From JAKACA01 sp050010115 (GTDB lineage: Bacteria; Actinomycetota; Acidimicrobiia; Acidimicrobiales; Bog-793): DNA of 13,767 nt. Positions within the stretch are counted from its first letter, which is position 1. The number at the start of each line of letters is the position of its first letter. The translations under genes and the position numbers were made by a program. Location of the stretch: contig JBEKLQ010000110.1 of assembly GCA_050010115.1 (NCBI GenBank), positions 1 through 13,767 of the forward strand. Direction: 5' to 3'. Below, piece by piece: positions 12,895 through 13,767 of the stretch. The notes beneath the pieces were generated by a model. That model did no database searches. It had not been told where the DNA came from and was given only the letters and a program-made list of their open reading frames with translations.

Positions 12895-13767
12895 TCAGCG
12901 AGGCTGTGGTCCGGAGACCGAGTACAGCGCCGTGCGGCCGATGCCCTTCAGGCGCTTCGGTGGGAGCCGGCGCCAGCTGAAGTCCTCCGAATCCGCCAGC
13001 TGATCGTGGAGCTCCTGGGACACGACCACGCTCGACGGCCTCGCCACATCCACGATGCGAGATGCGAGGTTGACGACCGGCCCGAAGTAGTCGCCGCCAT
13101 GTGACAGCACCGGCCCGTAGGCGAGCCCGGCACGAGCTGACGGGACCGAGTCGTCGAGGTGGAACGCCGCCACGAGATCGATCGCGATGTGAGCAGCTTG
13201 GTCCGCTCCTTCGGCCACGAACATGACCTCGTCCCCGATCATCTTCACGATGCGGCCGCCGCTGTCGGTCACCCGGTCGTGCACGATCGTCTCGAAACGA
13301 TCGATCAGCTCGGCCAGCTGATCCTCGGCGATGTCCTCCGTCAGGGCAGTGAAACGCACGAGATCCACAAAGCCCACGGCCAGCACCGAATGGCTCCCCA
13401 AACGCTCGGGATCGGCGAGCTTCCGCCACAAGGCAGCTCGGAGCTGACGCCGGTAGATGTAGCCCACGAGATGGTCGACGTCTTCAGGGCTGGGAACGTT
13501 CAAGGCCGCGGAGATCTCGTCGTCGGTCGCACCGGATTGCCACAGCTCGTCGACCTTCGCCACGATGTTGTCGCTCGTGACTTCGGCCACGCGTGCCAAG
13601 GCGGCGGCCATGACCCGTGTCTGGTAGACGATCTGGGTGGGCGGCTCGTCGGTGAGCGCCTCAGCGGCCAGCCGAAGGGCACGCAGGTCGTCCTCGACGT
13701 AGGCGGCCTCGTCCTCCTCCACGGGCGTGAAGCCCATGGCCCTCCAGAGCCGCTCGGCGACCTCCTC
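12895..13767 (-). CDS. Class III adenylate cyclase (5' end beyond right edge)
   Basis: The frame is open through the right edge. The residues before ATG 13737 (EEVAERLWRA) continue naturally into MGFTPVEEDEAAYVEDDLRALRLA, so the true start lies outside. Numbering from that Met, the N-terminal 110 residues resemble the regulatory domain of actinobacterial cyclases such as Rv1264, whose activity responds to pH. The catalytic domain follows, from about 115. Metal-binding D125 (FVDLVRFT) and D169 (IGDEVM), the purine-recognising K165 and D216 (GDYFG), and transition-state N223 and R227 (VNLASR) are all present. It should therefore make cAMP from ATP and not be a degenerate homologue. It is likely cytoplasmic, since no membrane segment is seen in the part present. 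Confidence 0.9.
   Translation of the reverse strand, partial: EEVAERLWRAMGFTPVEEDEAAYVEDDLRALRLAAEALTDEPPTQIVYQTRVMAAALARVAEVTSDNIVAKVDELWQSGATDDEISAALNVPSPEDVDHLVGYIYRRQLRAALWRKLADPERLGSHSVLAVGFVDLVRFTALTEDIAEDQLAELIDRFETIVHDRVTDSGGRIVKMIGDEVMFVAEGADQAAHIAIDLVAAFHLDDSVPSARAGLAYGPVLSHGGDYFGPVVNLASRIVDVARPSSVVVSQELHDQLADSEDFSWRRLPPKRLKGIGRTALYSVSGPQPR

Overview
The window looks like an ordinary chromosomal segment of a high-GC actinobacterium, possibly of the Acidimicrobiia or a related uncultured lineage. That placement is inference from several signs: strong G/C bias at third codon positions, two members of F420-associated families (LLM and PPOX), a class III adenylate cyclase with the extension typical of actinobacterial enzymes, a LigD-type end-joining ligase and polymerase, and -10-like boxes placed directly in front of start codons. 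No tRNA, rRNA or CRISPR array was seen.

Left end, 1-1794, is the mobile and scarred part. Bases 1-97 hold the start of a minus-strand reading frame whose peptide resembles the small conserved frame at the front of group II introns; it runs off the left edge. Next is a complete IS256-family insertion sequence (118-1546) with degenerate terminal inverted repeats and an intact DDE transposase. Immediately right of it is a short plus-strand coding tail ending at 1610, then a strong hairpin and a promoter candidate. The two flanks of the IS do not fit together and show no target-site duplication, so the junction is probably a rearranged scar.

Region 1795-3803 holds a secreted protein with a short collagen-like stretch and an MFS exporter, both on the plus strand and separated by an inverted repeat. 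Region 3816-6659 holds a small membrane protein and a PPOX-fold flavoenzyme on the minus strand. Diverging from them is a two-gene end-joining cassette: a LigD-type ATP-dependent DNA ligase followed by a LigD-type primase-polymerase, as separate genes, with no nuclease domain and no Ku in the window. Region 6708-8083 holds a translationally coupled minus-strand pair, DedA then TauE/SafE, both membrane proteins. An alpha/beta hydrolase (8127-9038) diverges from it.

Region 9049-10981 is a tightly coupled minus-strand operon: a Cas4/RecB-like nuclease with a predicted Fe-S cluster, a PAP2 phosphatase and PurE. Each junction is a 4-base stop/start overlap. Region 11009-13767 holds an LLM-class F420-dependent oxidoreductase, a divergent ChbG/YdjC-type deacetylase, and a class III adenylate cyclase that runs off the right edge.

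I did not find a clearly new defence or mobile system. The points most worth checking are the IS junction, the split LigD cassette without Ku, the nuclease-PAP2-PurE operon, and the recurrent leaderless-type promoters.
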